A DNA stretch of 64,000 nt from Stieleria neptunia (GCF_007754155.1 NZ_CP037423.1:10102938-10166937); one strand, 5' to 3'; shown: positions 1 to 9,534, numbered from the stretch's first letter. Notes: generated by a model not told the origin, from the sequence alone. Numbers and translations: made by a program.

Positions 1-62
1 TCTCCCAGCAATTGAACCAGCGTCGGGACTTCAAATGTCTGCAACACGTGCAGCAAACGCAG

Positions 63-89
63 AAAAAAAGCGAGCCCACAGAGGCTCGC
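63..89 (-). terminator. Rho-independent terminator (minus strand)
   Basis: On the - strand the sequence reads GCGAGCC, a 6-nt loop, GGCTCGC and then seven T residues, a textbook intrinsic terminator. It lies about 170 bases downstream of the small lipoprotein gene at 259-441 and probably ends that transcript. Confidence 0.75.
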
Positions 90-258
90 CAGGAGGATCG
101 CAAAGGAGGGACGGTTTTCAACCGTCGCATCCCCAGAGGTCGTCTTTGCAGTCGCAATCTTTGCAGTCGTAGGCGCTCGACGGGCGGTGTGCGATTGATT
201 TCCGCGTCTAGCCATCTAAAAACGCCATACGATTCACGAAGCCATCAGCAATCGAGGG

Positions 259-441
259 CTATTGCGTGATTTGATCGGCTTCTTCCATTTGCTTTTCGTA
301 ATCTTCCATCTCTTGATTGATTTCAGCTTCTGACCGGGTGTCTTCGATGACCTCGTTTCCAGAACCACCGCAGCCGACGGCAGAGAAAGAAAGGACAGAA
401 AGGCTGAAGGCAAACAAGGCTGAGTAAACCAAGCGTGACAT
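259..441 (-). CDS. Small planctomycete lipoprotein, 60 aa
   Basis: The product is a short secreted protein of unknown function. Residues 1-23 form a signal peptide with a hydrophobic core, followed by a lipobox-like AVGC with Cys at 24 that would be lipidated after cleavage. The mature part is about 37 residues, strongly acidic and polar, with heptad-like E and Q spacing. I chose the ATG at 439-441 because the reading frame upstream of it is not protein-like and the signal peptide starts exactly there. Tiny lipoproteins of this form are common in planctomycetes. A clear intrinsic terminator lies downstream at 63-89. Family and function are not recognised. Confidence 0.7.
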   Translation of the reverse strand: MSRLVYSALFAFSLSVLSFSAVGCGGSGNEVIEDTRSEAEINQEMEDYEKQMEEADQITQ

Positions 442-821
442 TGCGATTGCTCGTTCGTGAAAGAGGGGGGCAAACTTTAGGAAGGCTATTATTCTTCTCC
501 GAATTGCCCCGTCCCGCAAGTAGCCCCGCGTCAATTTGCGCCTGAAACGGCCCCCCCACTCTTCTGGTGATTCTGAAACGCCGGTTTCTGAAATCCGGAT
601 CGAACAAGAAAAATGCAAGATGATGGTGCTGGAAGATGATGGTGCCACCCACCACGCGACGTTGGCGTGCCCGTTCGTTGATGATCGCTCGGGACATCAA
701 CTGCATGACTGACGCACTTCTCGTTCCACCGCGGCAGCGGTTTCACGCCAGCGGCGTGCCACATCAAAGCTTGAGGGCCGCGCAAGCGCAGCCCAAGTTC
801 ACGCTGTCGAGCATCAGTTAA
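442..821. other. No gene seen
   Basis: This stretch between the lipoprotein gene and the first RHS remnant holds only short, low-quality open frames on both strands. It may be decayed RHS or mobile DNA, but I see no supportable coding sequence. Confidence 0.4.
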
Positions 822-2042
822 ACTGGGGCAGCGATCGGAAATCTCAGCGACGGCTGGGACGACAACAAAAACAAGACCAGTGAGAGTATCACCGCAGCGA
901 TGATCGGCAAGGATTCGCTCATGGGAACAAGCGGCTACGACGACGTCTACGCCAGCTACATCGACGAACCCGTCGTCCGTGACGGCACCGGCGGACTGCG
1001 TTACTACCATCACACCCAACAGTACAGTGTCAACGCACTGACCGATTCGAGCGGGGCGATCAAGGAACGGTACACGCATGATGCGTATGGTGGGTTGTCG
1101 ATCTTCGATGGAAGCGGCACGGCGCGTACGACGACGGCCGAAGGAAACCGGTATTCATACACAGGTCGTGAGTGGGATGAGGAGCTTGGGCTCTATCACT
1201 TCCGCGTTAGAATGTACGATGCCATGGTCGGTCGGTCGGTTTTTGAGGCGTGATCCGATTCATTACGAGGATGTTTTTTCACTTTATGTGTCGTACTTGG
1301 GGAACCAGCGATTGGATCCTTTTGGGACACGTACATTCGAGGACGACCCTCGCGAGCCGTATTTTCCGCCACGAACTCGTCCAAGAAGGCCCCGTACGAC
1401 CGGGCAGGAAATCGCCGACCAGATGCGAAGCGATCTGCTGGAATTTTGCGATAGTTGCACCTGTAGTGCAGACTGCGATTATCAAGAGTGTCGGAATAGT
1501 GTCTTTCGCGCATTGGAGGCGATTAGGCACACATATGACCACAATAGCAATCCCCCGTCTTCACGTTGCCGTGGGATCAACGAGTGGACGGCCATTTTTG
1601 CTACGCATGGGCATGGGGTTTTTATCTCGCATTGGGGGCAGCGATGTCCAGCGATTGTTTCGAGGTGAAAGTCGAGGAGGCCTCTGTATATTCTAACAAC
1701 CCATTTATGCACGGAAAGATTCATCAGTGGGTCAGAATCACTTCGAAGTGCGAGAGTGGACAAGAGGTATTTATTGACGATGGATTTTACCATTTAGGAG
1801 AGTACTGCCATGAGTCTCGGCCTTGTGGCGTCGATGGCGGAGGCGACGCTGGTTGCGCAAATTATCCCGGCGTATATGTCTATCACTTGGGTGGGCGCCA
1901 TCGAGCGCCCCCATGGTCTTTTCCTATTGTTCCGCGAGAAGATGGAGAGTCGTGTGAACCTGTCCAGCCTTACGGTCCAGATGGAAACCCGGTACCGATT
2001 CCCGACTCGGATCCATGGCAGCCCACACGCCCTTCTTTCTAA
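822..2042 (+). pseudogene. RHS-repeat protein, frameshifted C-terminal remnant
   Basis: From about 822 the frame reads RHS core sequence, including YIDEP, QQYSV-ALTD and YDAYG-like motifs, up to 1235. The terminal core motif GRFLRRDPIHYED then continues in the next frame, so a +4-base change at the GGTC repeat (1226-1240) has broken the gene. The variable tail after DPFG is cysteine-rich. At about 1550-1670 the likely coding frame switches back to that of 1566-2042, where a CYAWAWGFY stretch and an HQWV motif look more protein-like, so a second frameshift is likely. RHS proteins are large secreted or surface polymorphic toxins with a variable C-terminal effector. The 5' two thirds are missing. 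The gene is non-functional as read. Confidence 0.7.
1226..1240 (+). repeat. GGTC tetranucleotide run (3.75 copies)
   Basis: The run GGTCGGTCGGTCGGT sits exactly where the RHS frame breaks. Removing one GGTC unit restores the conserved GRFLRRDP reading, which points to slipped-strand expansion. Confidence 0.8.
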
Positions 2043-2043
2043 A

Positions 2044-2412
2044 ATGGAAAACCCCTATCAATCTGTTCGAGAATCATCAAACGTCAATACACAAGGGATA
2101 CCGAGGTTTGGCAGATTGCTCTTTTCCGTTGTTGGGATGATCGTTGGAAGCTTGTTGGGACTAACGCTCTTGGGCTGGATTTGTGCGCTAGAGCAGTTTC
2201 CGCTGTACACACTTCGACGGTTTGTGACCGGCCAGAAACACCCGATGGATATCGCAACTCATCCATTGGATTTTTACACCCTGGTTATTTCGACTACGCT
2301 ATTTGTTGTCGGCGGTGCCGTTTCACCGCTGTCAATCGCATATATATACAGAAAAAAGCGAGAAATGGGGAAGAGGGGATTTATACGCGACATCAACTGC
2401 GATCGGACCTGA
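2044..2412 (+). CDS. Small two-span membrane protein next to RHS tail
   Basis: This 122-residue protein starts MENPYQSV, an N-terminus frequent in small planctomycete proteins. It has two clear hydrophobic segments, about residues 27-48 and 79-100, and a basic C-terminal tail. The ATG begins one base after the stop of the RHS tail frame, so it was probably translationally coupled to the toxin gene. Position and size fit an immunity protein protecting against a membrane or periplasmic effector, but that is inference from context only; no immunity family is recognised. Confidence 0.55.
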   Translation: MENPYQSVRESSNVNTQGIPRFGRLLFSVVGMIVGSLLGLTLLGWICALEQFPLYTLRRFVTGQKHPMDIATHPLDFYTLVISTTLFVVGGAVSPLSIAYIYRKKREMGKRGFIRDINCDRT

Positions 2413-2420
2413 ATCTCTGT

Positions 2421-2880
2421 CGGCGGACGATTGACGTGACCACAGATAAATCAAAGGGGACGGATAAATCAAAGGGGACGGGGGTTGGATCCCGCAAATG
2501 CAGCGGCGGACGATTGATGTGATCGCAGGACCGAGTCGACTTCCGCCGCAATGGGAGGCAGCTTGGTCTTGCCACAAGACCGACCGCGCCCCCGAACGCA
2601 CAGCGAACGCCGAAGGCACGGCGGGTAGGATGCCCGCCGATTGAAACCCGTCGGTGACAGGATGTCCGTCGGAGAACGATGGCGGGGAAGCGGGAAGGCA
2701 GAGAGGGAGACAAGGTGAGGGGGAGACAAGGAGTGGTAGAGTGATGATGGTCGTGGAGTAAGGTAGCGGACCATCGTTCGCCGACCGCAGCGAGGGAGGG
2801 ATCGACCGAGCGGAGCCGACGGCCCGCGGAGGTGCTGACAGCGACCGAAGGATGAGGATAACGCGCGGTAAGGCTGCAGG
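2421..2880. repeat. Long direct repeat, copy A
   Basis: The segment starts with GGCGGACGATTGACGTGACC and two tandem GATAAATCAAAGGGGACG units, then runs about 430 bases. It is nearly identical, in the same orientation, to 3856-4310. Long open frames on the - strand inside it are repeat artefacts. The two copies bracket the Rpn-type nuclease gene. Confidence 0.8.
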
Positions 2881-2973
2881 GGCTGGGTTGCAGCACGTTG
2901 CCAAAGCGGCTGATTGAGCTCATGATCAGGAACTGTTCATGACCAGTTCTTTTACGACAGTGGACTGTCCGAA

Positions 2974-3834
2974 ATGACGATTGGAATTGATCCGACGGTC
3001 GATTTTGCGTGTAAACGACTTTTGGGAAGTCCTGATCATCCGGCGATTACGCTTCATTTTCTCAATGCGGTCTTGGGTGGAGAACCGCCGATCACCACCG
3101 TGCAGATCCTGAACCCGATCATCGGCAAAAGCTTTGACGATGACAAAGCTTCGATTCTCGATGTCTTGGCGACCGATGATCACGGACGATTTATCGACAT
3201 CGAGATCCAGACAACGCTGCCCGCCGGGCTCTCCGAGCGACTGACGTATTACGCGGCCAGCCAGTTGGTCGAACAACTCGGCGAGGGCGACAGCTACCGG
3301 GAATTGCGCCCCTCGATCGGAATCTGCATCCTCGATGCGATCCTGTTTCGTGCGTCGCCCGCCCTGCATCTCGACTTCCAACTTCGAGCCCTTAGCGGCG
3401 AATTGCTAACCGATTGTCTGCAAATCCACCTTTTAGAGTTGCCGAAGTACGAGCCCGATGCGGATAATGGTGTGATCGCCGATCCGATCCTTCAATGGAT
3501 TCACTTTTTCCGATTCGCTGCAACCTCGAGTGCCGACGATCTTCGGCAAATACTACCCGATCCGGTCTTTTCTGAAGCGACAGGAGTCTTGGAGATGATT
3601 GCCCGAAACCCAGAAGAAAAGCGATTCTACGAATCACGCTTGAAAATGCAGCGTGATGAAAAGGCGCGTCTGGAAGCGGCTGAGGAACGTGGTGAGGCAA
3701 TTGGCCGGGTGAGAGTGCTTCAATCGCTTGCGGGCGTTGCAGAATCAACGATCGAAGACCTGCGAATGCGTTCATCGGAGGAACTTGCGGCGATGGAAGT
3801 CGCGTTGAAACATCAGCTTCGTGAGCGCAGCTAA
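2974..3834 (+). CDS. Rpn family PD-(D/E)XK nuclease / putative transposase
   Basis: This 286-residue protein begins with a conserved DPTVDFACKRLLG segment. It carries the PD-(D/E)XK core as LDVLATDDHGRFIDIEIQ at about residues 62-79, with the catalytic D-(x)n-ExQ pattern, followed by RLTYYAASQLVEQL. Rpn (recombination-promoting nuclease) proteins such as YhgA/RpnA are DNA endonucleases that stimulate RecA-independent recombination. Length is normal for the family and the frame is intact. The C-terminus (about residues 210-286) is charged and likely helical. It sits alone between two long direct repeats (2421-2880 and 3856-4310), suggesting that the whole unit was duplicated or mobilised. Confidence 0.85.
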   Translation: MTIGIDPTVDFACKRLLGSPDHPAITLHFLNAVLGGEPPITTVQILNPIIGKSFDDDKASILDVLATDDHGRFIDIEIQTTLPAGLSERLTYYAASQLVEQLGEGDSYRELRPSIGICILDAILFRASPALHLDFQLRALSGELLTDCLQIHLLELPKYEPDADNGVIADPILQWIHFFRFAATSSADDLRQILPDPVFSEATGVLEMIARNPEEKRFYESRLKMQRDEKARLEAAEERGEAIGRVRVLQSLAGVAESTIEDLRMRSSEELAAMEVALKHQLRERS

Positions 3835-3855
3835 AAACCTCAGCCGCAATCCACG

Positions 3856-3921
3856 GATAAATCAAAGGGGACGATAAATCAAAGGGGACGATAAATCAAA
3901 GGGGACGAATCAAAGGGGACG
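3856..3921 (+). repeat. Tandem GATAAATCAAAGGGGAC array
   Basis: Four consecutive 14-18 base units of GATAAATCAAAGGGGAC type; the last unit has lost GATA. The same unit appears twice at 2445-2480. Related AAGAGAAAAGGGGACG units occur at about 14558-14592. Confidence 0.85.
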
Positions 3922-4310
3922 GGGGTTGGATCCCGCAAATCAGCGGCGGACGATTGACGTGACTACAGGACCGAGTCGACGTCCGCCGCAATGGGAGGCC
4001 GCTTGTTCTTGCCACAAGACCGGCCGCGCACCCGGACGCACGAAAGAACGCCGAAGGCACGGCGGGTAGGATGCCCGTCGGCTGAAACCCGTCGGGGACA
4101 GGATGTCCGTCGGAGAACGCTGGCAGGAAGCGGGAAGGCAGAGAGGGAGACAAGGAGAGGGGGAGACAAGGAGTGGTAGAGTGAAGATGGTCGTGGAGTG
4201 AGGTAGCGGGCCATCGTTCGCCGACCGCAGTGAGGAAGGGATCGACCGAGCGGAGCCGACGGCCCGCGGAGGTGCTGACAACGACCGAAGGATGAGGGCA
4301 GCGCCGAGCG
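3900..4310. repeat. Long direct repeat, copy B
   Basis: This is the second copy of the repeat at 2421-2880, same orientation, with scattered substitutions and small indels. Shared landmarks are a GGGGGTTGGATCCCGCAAAT block, a CAGGACCGAGTCGAC block and a GACGGCCCGCGGAGGTGCTG block. The DNA from 4310 to about 4640 is further non-coding repeat-like sequence in which I see no gene. Confidence 0.8.
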
Positions 4311-4635
4311 CGAGCGAGCAGCATCGACGCCGAGGGCGGAGCCCGATAAGAACAGTGCGAGGCAGGATGCCGAGTTCGTTATCAAGAAGGGCGAAGGTGA
4401 CCGCGTCCGAGCCCAAGCGAGGTAAGCCGGGAACGAGACGCTCGGTCAACCCTCAACCGACAGCTTGTCTGTTCGGCCAAAGCCCTCTGCGAATCTCCGA
4501 CAGGCTCCCCGGCAGTCACGGCTATGGATCCAAACCGTTGGTGTCCAGCCTTCAGGCGCCTCTCCACGACGCCTCCGGCGCTCGCACGCCTGGACAAAGA
4601 TCGGCTAAAGCCTAGACACCAACGCCACCGAGAAC

Positions 4636-4820
4636 GAGAAAAAGGGTCAGCAGCCTTCGAACGGGTCCTTCGGAAGCCTCTGCAATTGGAACGGCGGGCA
4701 CTGTAACGGCGGGCACTGTGGGGGGTGAATCTTGCCCGCTGGCCGTTGCCGCGACTGCGCGGATGGATCAAACGGGTGAACGAACCGGTGCGTGAAATGG
4801 AACGGGAACGATTTTTTGCG
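4636..4820 (+). pseudogene. RAYT remnant, internal fragment with REP motif
   Basis: A REP-like motif (GAGAAAAAGGGTCAGCAGCC at 4636-4655) is followed by decayed RAYT sequence. A short FERVL stretch is joined to the region matching residues about 147-190 of the intact copy at 9624-10304 (the NWSGGHCGVKLARWP to ERER block). A 15-bp tandem duplication (AACGGCGGGCACTGT, 4690-4719) lies inside it. The remaining 3' part of a RAYT is found beyond the peroxidase gene at 6575-6700. Confidence 0.7.
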
Positions 4821-5014
4821 CCCGCGACGACCTCGAAAGGACGTCGTACAACGATTTCGGATTTCATTTGGAGCAGAAAAAGCACGTCAACCAGGCGTCG
4901 CTAGTTGGCTCTGATGTGCGGTTACAAAATTCGCCGAATGTTTGACGGGGGGTGCTGACACCCTTACGATTGGCTCGAAGCGTTTCCCGTCACCAAACAA
5001 CCAGAGCCACCATC

Positions 5015-6427
5015 ATGCCCTGTCCAGTATCGCATCACGGAATGACCTCGGGGCGTGGGTGCGCCCAACGGGCCCTTGGCCGTTTTGGCCGTCTGTTTGA
5101 TTTGAGCCCTTCGTATGTTTCCGACGAAGCCCTCCAGGCGTTAGGAAAACCCGGTGGATTGATGCATGAACGAGGCAGTGCGAAGTCGAGCGACAGTGGA
5201 ATTCCGGCTGCATACACGTTCTTTGCCCAGTTCGTTGATCACGATATCACACTGGACACGACGTCCCAGCTAAACAGCACGCAGGTACAAGACGCAGCGA
5301 GCCTGCCAAATCTGCGATCGCCCAATCTCGACCTCGACTGTGTGTACGCCTTTGGTCCCGAAGCTTCGCCGTATCTCTACGATGGAACGGGACGCTTGTT
5401 GGTTGGGAACGCACAAAATCCCAACGATGTGGCCCGCGTCGTCACCGGCGAAATGTCAGGTAACGTTGAGATCGGTCGCGCATTGATTGGTGACCCTCGC
5501 AACGACGAAAACCTATTCGTCAGCCAGCTTCAATTTGCGTTTCATTTGTTTCACAACCGATTGATGGACAATGGGAATCGCCGCTTTGAGGAGGTTCAGC
5601 GACAGGCGCGTTTTCACTACCAATACATCGTGCTGCATGACTTTCTCAGACGCGTGTGCGACCCGAGTGTTTACCGCTTTGCGATTGAACGTCTGTATCG
5701 ACGTGAGCCACCCCTCTTTTACTCTCGCGACGAGAACGGTGACCTTCCGATGCCGGTTGAGTTCAGTGTTGCGGCCTATCGCTTTGGTCACAGCCTGGTG
5801 CGTTCTGCCTACAAGCCAAACACGAAGCAAAAGACGATCGGCTTGTTCGACGAACAGTTCGGCACACTTGGTTTCAGTGCAGTCCCTGAGAAACTGACAG
5901 TGGAATGGAAGTTTCTCTTTGAAAAGGGAACGACAAACCGGAGCCGCAAGATCGACGAACTGCTCACCGATGAACTGTTGCATTTGCCCGGGCCGGTCGT
6001 TGAAGACCCTGATGAGCTAAACCATTCACTCCCGTTTCGGAATTTGGTTCGTGGCCGAAGTCTCGGTCTGCCGTCGGGGCAAGACGTTGCACGACAGATT
6101 GCCGACACCGACTATCCCGTCGAATCAATCGACTTGAAATTAGAAAGCGTCCATGGGTGGAAAGGGCTTCCGCCCGCGATTCGGGAGGAGATCCGCGAAA
6201 CGACGCCGTTGTTTTTCTACATCCTGAGAGAATCCAACGTTGTTCACAAGGGAGCGCACCTGGGCCCCGTTGGCAGCGCGATTCTGATGGAGGTCTTCAG
6301 CGGAGTGCTTTCACTATGCACCGACTCCTTCTTATCTGAACGAGGATGGTCGCCATCGGAAGAAGTTGTCGGCACCGACCACCGACTGACTCTGGCCGAT
6401 GTACTGCGATACGTTGGCCGGTACTGA
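5015..6427 (+). CDS. Animal-type heme peroxidase (peroxidase-cyclooxygenase superfamily)
   Basis: This 470-residue enzyme belongs to the An_peroxidase fold. Visible motifs are FAQFVDHDITLD, carrying the distal His-Asp pair, AFHLFHNRLMD, the RFHYQYIVLHDFL helix and AAYRFGHSLVRSAY, which carries the proximal heme His. It would use hydrogen peroxide to oxidise halides or organic substrates. I start at the ATG at 5015 because HHGM followed by FGRLFDLSP matches the usual N-terminus; an in-frame GTG at 4952 is possible. No signal peptide is evident. The gene is intact but isolated, lying between two pieces of a broken RAYT gene and upstream of a truncated RHS gene, which suggests it arrived by transfer or rearrangement. 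Confidence 0.85.
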   Translation: MPCPVSHHGMTSGRGCAQRALGRFGRLFDLSPSYVSDEALQALGKPGGLMHERGSAKSSDSGIPAAYTFFAQFVDHDITLDTTSQLNSTQVQDAASLPNLRSPNLDLDCVYAFGPEASPYLYDGTGRLLVGNAQNPNDVARVVTGEMSGNVEIGRALIGDPRNDENLFVSQLQFAFHLFHNRLMDNGNRRFEEVQRQARFHYQYIVLHDFLRRVCDPSVYRFAIERLYRREPPLFYSRDENGDLPMPVEFSVAAYRFGHSLVRSAYKPNTKQKTIGLFDEQFGTLGFSAVPEKLTVEWKFLFEKGTTNRSRKIDELLTDELLHLPGPVVEDPDELNHSLPFRNLVRGRSLGLPSGQDVARQIADTDYPVESIDLKLESVHGWKGLPPAIREEIRETTPLFFYILRESNVVHKGAHLGPVGSAILMEVFSGVLSLCTDSFLSERGWSPSEEVVGTDHRLTLADVLRYVGRY

Positions 6428-6574
6428 TCGCTCCGTCTCGAACCGTCTCGAACCGCTCGTTTTCAAATCGCTCGCCCGTGCCCTCTCGCCATAGCGCGGA
6501 TCCACTTGAATGTGACGCCGGGAAACCCCCGCGATGCGACGGTGCCCGCTGGCTGGCCGACCAGCTTCACTGCC

Positions 6575-6700
6575 ATTCAGCGCGCCCGGACGGATCGAAA
6601 CGACGGCACGAAAACACAACCGCGAGTCGCCCCTGCGGAAGCGAGATCGACCACGCACGTCAACCTAAACTGCCAAAAAGGCTCCTGACCCTTTTTGCTC
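6575..6700 (+). pseudogene. RAYT 3' remnant with terminal REP
   Basis: About 100 bases match the last 40 codons of the intact RAYT genes (GWVETTARK..RKRGRPR..PQTAK region) with many changes. They are followed by the RAYT-end REP GGCTCCTGACCCTTTTTGCTCA at the same spacing as after 10304. With 4636-4820 it appears to be one RAYT split by the peroxidase segment. Confidence 0.7.
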
Positions 6701-6707
6701 ACGCGTC

Positions 6708-8705
6708 GGCCGAGTCGTCCGTCAAAACGACCTTTACACGAACGGTACCGGCACGACGTACCGCACGACGAATCGAGCCTTTGAATACGATCAGGCCGGC
6801 CAATTGGAACAGGTCAGCGAAACGATCGACGCCGGAACCACGCTGGTTCGTGATTACACGAACGGCCAAAGTAGTACCAGCGCAGATTGGACGATCAGCG
6901 CCGACAATCGGCTCGACCAAGATGACTCGTATGACTACATCTACGACAACGAAGGCCGCCTGACGAAGCGAACGTCGCGTTTGACGCCGTCACTCGGAGC
7001 TTTTGACGAGTTCACTTGGGATCCGGCCGGACGATTGATCACGGTTGCCCGCTACGATACCACTGCGGCGATTATCAAAACGATCGAATATGGCTACGAC
7101 GCCAACGGTCTGATGAGCGGTCGTAGAGTCATGGACGCCAGCGGCGCGGTCACGTCCGAGACCGGCTACTTGCATGACGGTCTACAGCGAATCGCCGAAT
7201 TGGACCTCACCGGGACGGATGCAAAGATCACCGAGTTGTACCTGCACGGCACACAACCCAACGAGATCGTTGCCACCGACGTGCTCGAAAGCGGAGCCTT
7301 CGACACGGTCTGGGGCTACACCGATGCGCTCGGCAGCCTGACCACGGTCGCCAGCAAGGCATCCGGGGATTGGAAAGTCGTCCACAACGTGACCAGCGAA
7401 TACGGCGGCAACCGCGAGAAACTCGGCGACGACACCGAAGCGGCGCTGACCTCCACGGCGATCTGGGCCGGCCACCACGTCGACCCCGACACCGGCCTGA
7501 TCGAAGCCAAAGCCCGCTGGTTCGACCCCACCACCGGCCGGTTCATCAGCCAAGACCCGATTGGATTCGCCGCGGGCGATGCGAACCTGTATCGGTATGT
7601 CGGAAATGGGCCGGGGAATTCGGTGGATCCTAATGGTTTGGAAGAACAGACGCAGGATCAAACAGACAAATTGCTAGCGAAACGATTTAATCTTCGACCG
7701 CTACCTCAGTATTACAAAGCTTATGATTCAGGCAGTTTTGACTCATATAGTTTTGATGAATTACGGCGGGCCAGAGCAGAGGTACTTGCATACTACTACG
7801 CACTTGAGTCTATCAGTCGTCACCACTATTACTCGACAAAGCACTTTGCCCGCAATTCCTCAGGAACCCCAGAGGCCCGAAAGAATGCGCAGGAACTGAC
7901 GAAATATCTGGCAGGGAAGAAAAGTCTTCTGAAGGATATTGAAGACAACATTGCTGACACACATGCCGCCAAATGGAGCGACTACTACGAAGACAGGTTC
8001 GACCCACTTGTTGCAAAACGTGGTAACCATCGTGCTGCCCGCGCGAATTCGCTACGCCGAAGACATTCTATTGTCGAGTCGGAGATTGGGGCAAAGCCAC
8101 GAGCTTCGATTTTAGACCAACGTGTCGACGATCTCCAAGAAGCGATTGCGATGGAGCTTGCAACGCTTGGTTTTGGAACGCTTGCACGTGGTTTAAAAGG
8201 ATTGCATTATGTAGATGATCTAGGTACAATTGCCCCAAACAGGCTAGCGACGGGAGCCGGGTACGTGGACGTTCCTGATCCAGGGGCCGTAGCCCGTTAC
8301 GGTCGAATTGTCGATTCACTCGATGATGCAACGATTAGTCAGCTTTCGCGGCACGCGAACGTACCTGAAAATGTCATTCGTAGCGTGAAGTCGCACCTCT
8401 TTGAAACGGTGCATCCGATCCAGACGGCTCCAGGTGTTGTGAGGCGTGGTCGTTTTACCCCGATGAATGAGATCGCGGACGTTTGGGAATCCGCGCTTCG
8501 TGGCGAAGGCAGAGATGCATTCCGAAATCTGCTTGGGCACGAATACTTGGAAAGCACGCTGATGAAGCACGGTGGGCTTCCATTCAGGCCACCAGGCAAT
8601 CCATCTGGAATGGGAGTTAGCGCTCATAACTTGTCTCCCAACCCGTGGTCTGGAGAGCTTGGGCCAGGGCAGCTCAGGTTGTGGGATGAGTTCTTTTCGC
8701 AATAG
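6708..8705 (+). pseudogene. RHS-repeat polymorphic toxin, 5'-truncated
   Basis: The frame opens in RHS YD-repeat sequence (FEYDQAGQLEQV, YIYDNEGRLTKR, FTWDPAGRLITV) with no start codon, because a REP/RAYT end joins it at about 6706. The core ends with the diagnostic GRFISQDPIGFAAGDANLYRYVGNGP-DPNG motif at about 7535-7640. The following 355 residues are a variable effector region. It is charged and helical first, then ends with a compact block containing HEYLE, GVSAHNLSPNP and a terminal LRLWDEFF. The final block looks like a recurrent polymorphic-toxin domain, but I cannot name it. The C-terminal frame is intact. The next gene, 13 bases on, is a candidate immunity gene. RHS proteins normally exceed 1,500 residues, so most of the shell is missing. 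Confidence 0.8.
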
Positions 8706-8718
8706 TTGAGGAAGTGAA

Positions 8719-9123
8719 ATGGCATTACTAGAAGCAGATGCGGCAATGTCGGCTCTTGAGTCAGCGAAGCCGTTTGATTACGACAAGGCGAATCTTTACC
8801 AGTCGAAGTTGCGACAGTACGTCGACGAAAAGAATTCGTTGTTTCCTGACCGACCTGTGCTGTTCGATGTAACGGATGGAAGTGTGACGCTTCCGGATAA
8901 ACTGGCTGATCGTATTGAAGCTTGGATGGTGGAGCACCCGGAGTATTCGCCGTTTGTACGAACGTTTGCCAAGTACTATTTAGCCAGCGTGTTGGCTGAC
9001 AGCCGGCATTCTTCGATGTATCGTCACATCGCCGAGTGTGTTATCGAAGGTGGTGACTTCTACATTGAAACAGGAATGTTCTATCTTCGTGATGCAGCAG
9101 CCGTTTCAGCAACTGTGGGTTAA
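8719..9123 (+). CDS. Candidate immunity protein for RHS toxin
   Basis: A 134-residue soluble, mostly helical and acidic protein with no signal peptide or membrane segment. A GAGGAAG ribosome-binding site precedes the ATG by a few bases. The gene starts 13 bases after the RHS toxin stop, the usual position of cognate immunity genes, and its cytoplasmic character fits a toxin acting inside cells. No immunity family is recognised. The last residues (AAAVSATVG) are low complexity and followed by unrelated repeat-like DNA, so the original C-terminus may be lost. Confidence 0.6.
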   Translation: MALLEADAAMSALESAKPFDYDKANLYQSKLRQYVDEKNSLFPDRPVLFDVTDGSVTLPDKLADRIEAWMVEHPEYSPFVRTFAKYYLASVLADSRHSSMYRHIAECVIEGGDFYIETGMFYLRDAAAVSATVG

Positions 9124-9534
9124 TCGCCGCGACAAACGATGTGACCGAAGCGATTGATTGACCAGTCGCGGCGAAACCGCGGTTGATGTTCCAACTGAAA
9201 CCGACGGCCAAACGACTTTCTATCGGGACGGACTTGCAAGCCGTCGGAACCACAACGCGGCTTGATGACCGCTTGCGTCTTCCGGGAGCCGAAGGCGACC
9301 GTAGCGACGCACACGAAGTGCGTCGCAATCTTCGGCAGGAAGCCGCCACGCGCAACTTAGAGCGCACTCGCCGAAGGCAGGCGGGCCCGGATGGCCCGCC
9401 AATGAGCTAGCCCGGTGGCAGGACGCCGCCCGGCGGAACGCGACACGAAGCGGCGAATCGTCGTTGATCTCTCCAGTGGTTCAAAGGTCGGATCACCGAA
9501 AGACGTTGCCAACCGATTGAAGTAGCGCTGATGA
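9124..9534. other. No gene; decayed repeat-like DNA
   Basis: About 410 bases without a convincing frame on either strand. They contain small palindromic pieces such as GGCGGGCCCGGATGGCCCGCC at about 9381-9401. The composition resembles planctomycete interspersed repeats. It separates the immunity candidate from the RAYT unit. Confidence 0.4.

Noticed and set aside
2332..4449. Long - strand open frames in the two direct repeats
   Set aside because: They occur in both repeat copies with different frame breaks, and encode Ser/Pro/Arg-rich sequence without domains.
4952..5014. GTG start of the peroxidase giving 21 extra residues
   Set aside because: The extra residues are basic and unlike the family's N-terminus, while the ATG at 5015 leads directly into the conserved HHGM region.
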